From assembly GCA_021844725.1 (NCBI GenBank), contig JAKBSX010000119.1, forward strand, positions 1 through 7,510: a DNA stretch of 7,510 nt, written 5' to 3'. The translations under genes were made by a program, and so were the position numbers. Positions 7,178 through 7,510 of the stretch are shown here, piece after piece (position 1 is the first letter of the stretch; every line of letters begins with the position of its first letter). The DNA is from Actinomycetes bacterium. GTDB lineage: Bacteria > Actinomycetota > Acidimicrobiia > Acidimicrobiales > Acidimicrobiaceae. Below the pieces are notes generated by a model. It ran no database searches. It was not told where the DNA came from and saw only the letters and a list, made by a program, of their open reading frames with translations.

Positions 7178-7195
7178 ATTACTACAATTACTACA
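7178..7195 (+). repeat. Two contiguous ATTACTACA 9-mers (iteron-like)
   Basis: Two perfect copies in direct tandem (7178-7186 and 7187-7195). Further copies lie at 7327-7335 (perfect), 7339-7347 (one mismatch) and 7362-7370 (perfect, inverted), and a degenerate inverted one near 7116-7124. All fall in the gene-free region. Confidence 0.7.
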
Positions 7196-7326
7196 TTATG
7201 AATTGGGAACTCCAGAGATCCCCCTTCGTTACCCCCCATGTAACATGAGAGAAAATGAAGAAAAGTGGTAATAGGGTTTTTCGTATCTGCGGAACCAATA
7301 AAATTGCGGTTTTCCGACCTTGTAAA

Positions 7327-7370
7327 ATTACTACATTCCTTACTACATCCTGCTACTTTCGTGTAGTAAT
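7327..7370. repeat. Second cluster of the ATTACTACA 9-mer, including an inverted copy
   Basis: Direct copies are at 7327-7335 and 7339-7347 (CTTACTACA, one mismatch), with 12-bp periodicity. An inverted perfect copy is at 7362-7370 (TGTAGTAAT). The direct and inverted copies could also form a stem. The cluster lies just beyond the hairpin that follows the right-edge gene. Confidence 0.65.
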
Positions 7371-7375
7371 TGAAT

Positions 7376-7395
7376 GGCGACCCTTCAGGATCGCC
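7376..7395 (-). terminator. Hairpin directly after the right-edge gene, possible terminator or mRNA-end structure
   Basis: GGCGATCC and GGGTCGCC (minus strand) form an 8-bp stem with one G-T wobble and a 4-base loop, beginning 1 bp after the TAA. No clear T-run follows, and archaeal termination usually relies on T-runs, so this may stabilise the transcript end or be a protein-binding site. The structure is clear; the terminator role is tentative. Confidence 0.4.
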
Positions 7396-7396
7396 G

Positions 7397-7510
7397 TTAA
7401 AGTTCATCCCAATCCCTCCTTGCATCCCAATATTTCTTCCGGGCAACGATCTTCCTCTTACGGACTTCGCCCTGTAATCGTATCTGTGGGTCCTTGAGGA
7501 TTGTCGGGTA
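7397..7510 (-). CDS. C-terminal end of an unidentified protein (5' part outside the window)
   Basis: The minus-strand frame entering from the right edge is open for 37 codons and stops at TAA (7397-7399). The sequence is strongly charged, with a basic run V-R-K-R-K then A-R-K-K-Y-W and ending R-R-D-W-D-E-L, which looks like a genuine C-terminal tail rather than random translation. A hairpin begins 1 bp after the stop. No family can be recognised from this fragment. The basic, Trp-containing tail would suit a nucleic-acid-binding protein, but that is only a guess. It is on the same strand as the replication operon but separated from it by 404 bp. Confidence 0.55.
   Translation of the reverse strand, partial: YPTILKDPQIRLQGEVRKRKIVARKKYWDARRDWDEL

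Larger units (their letters stand above)
6993..7396. other. 404-bp gene-free, repeat-rich region: candidate replication origin and operon control region
   Basis: No convincing gene occupies this stretch; the frames crossing it are low-complexity and overlap the GINS-like start. It contains five or six copies of a TACTAC-based 9-mer in both orientations and an AT-rich core (about 7087-7150) bracketed by 8-bp inverted arms AAGGTTTT/AAAACCTT (7085-7092 and 7148-7155). It also has a G/C-run element (7220-7244) and an 18-bp palindrome near the operon start. Such clustering beside replication genes is typical of plasmid or viral origins. The origin role is inferred, not shown. Confidence 0.5.

Noticed and set aside
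7178..7370. The repeated 9-mers as a CRISPR array
   Set aside because: Units are only 9 bp, irregularly spaced, in both orientations, and lack uniform spacers or adjacent cas genes.
6979..7446. A minus-strand frame of 155 codons across the repeat-rich gene-free region
   Set aside because: It is low-complexity, crosses the 9-mer repeats, the hairpin and the palindrome, overlaps both the right-edge coding end and the GINS-like start, and resembles no protein family. The right-edge frame ending at 7397 is more protein-like.
6993..7510. A tRNA or other structural RNA gene in the gene-free stretch
   Set aside because: I saw no cloverleaf-compatible T-loop or anticodon arrangement. The visible structures are short hairpins and palindromes only.

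Overview
The window reads as archaeal DNA, most likely from the Thermoplasmata (a Thermoplasmatales-like acidophile). I infer this from two sets of features. One is the very long, Asn/Ser/Thr-rich membrane-anchored surface proteins carrying repeated 'F-T-E-S-G-L-P-x-G' beta modules and a YVTN-type propeller. The other is archaeal-style promoters (TATA boxes about 41 nt before the start), TTG and GTG starts, and a GINS-like replication protein. No rRNA, tRNA or other taxonomic marker is present, so the assignment is an inference. Every gene I can support lies on the minus strand and is described below in transcription order, from high to low coordinates.

Right edge (7510-7397): the last 37 codons of an unidentified gene that enters from outside the window. 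Its stop is followed by a compact hairpin. Next comes a 404-bp AT-rich gene-free stretch (6993-7396). It holds repeated copies of a 9-mer (ATTACTACA) in both orientations, a long-armed inverted repeat around an AT-rich core, a G-rich element loosely like an archaeal origin recognition box, and an 18-bp perfect palindrome next to the following gene. This is what an iteron-type replication origin plus autoregulated promoter would look like.

Replication operon (6992-4379): three tightly coupled genes. The first is a 216-aa protein whose architecture and C-terminal motif match the archaeal GINS subunit Gins51. The second is a 550-aa P-loop helicase-like ATPase with SF3/AAA+ type motifs. The third is a 104-aa small protein with a putative zinc-binding Cys/His cluster. 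The junctions are a 1-nt TAATG overlap and a 4-nt ATGA overlap, so translation is probably coupled. A GINS-like factor paired with a helicase behind an iteron-rich region suggests the replication module of a plasmid, virus or integrated element. That is the most interesting biology here.

Surface-protein cassettes (4376-1): two tandem paralogous genes, each preceded by an almost identical 56-bp promoter/RBS block that starts within a few bases of the preceding gene's stop. The first (1157 aa) is complete: cytoplasmic basic tail, N-terminal membrane anchor, beta-propeller, beta-sandwich repeats, C-terminal membrane anchor. The second runs off the left edge after 259 codons. Inside it a 30-bp perfect inverted repeat (1-30 and 332-361) encloses 301 bp. 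Flipping that segment would close the reading frame, so it could be a phase-variation switch, or it could be an artefact of the sequence end.
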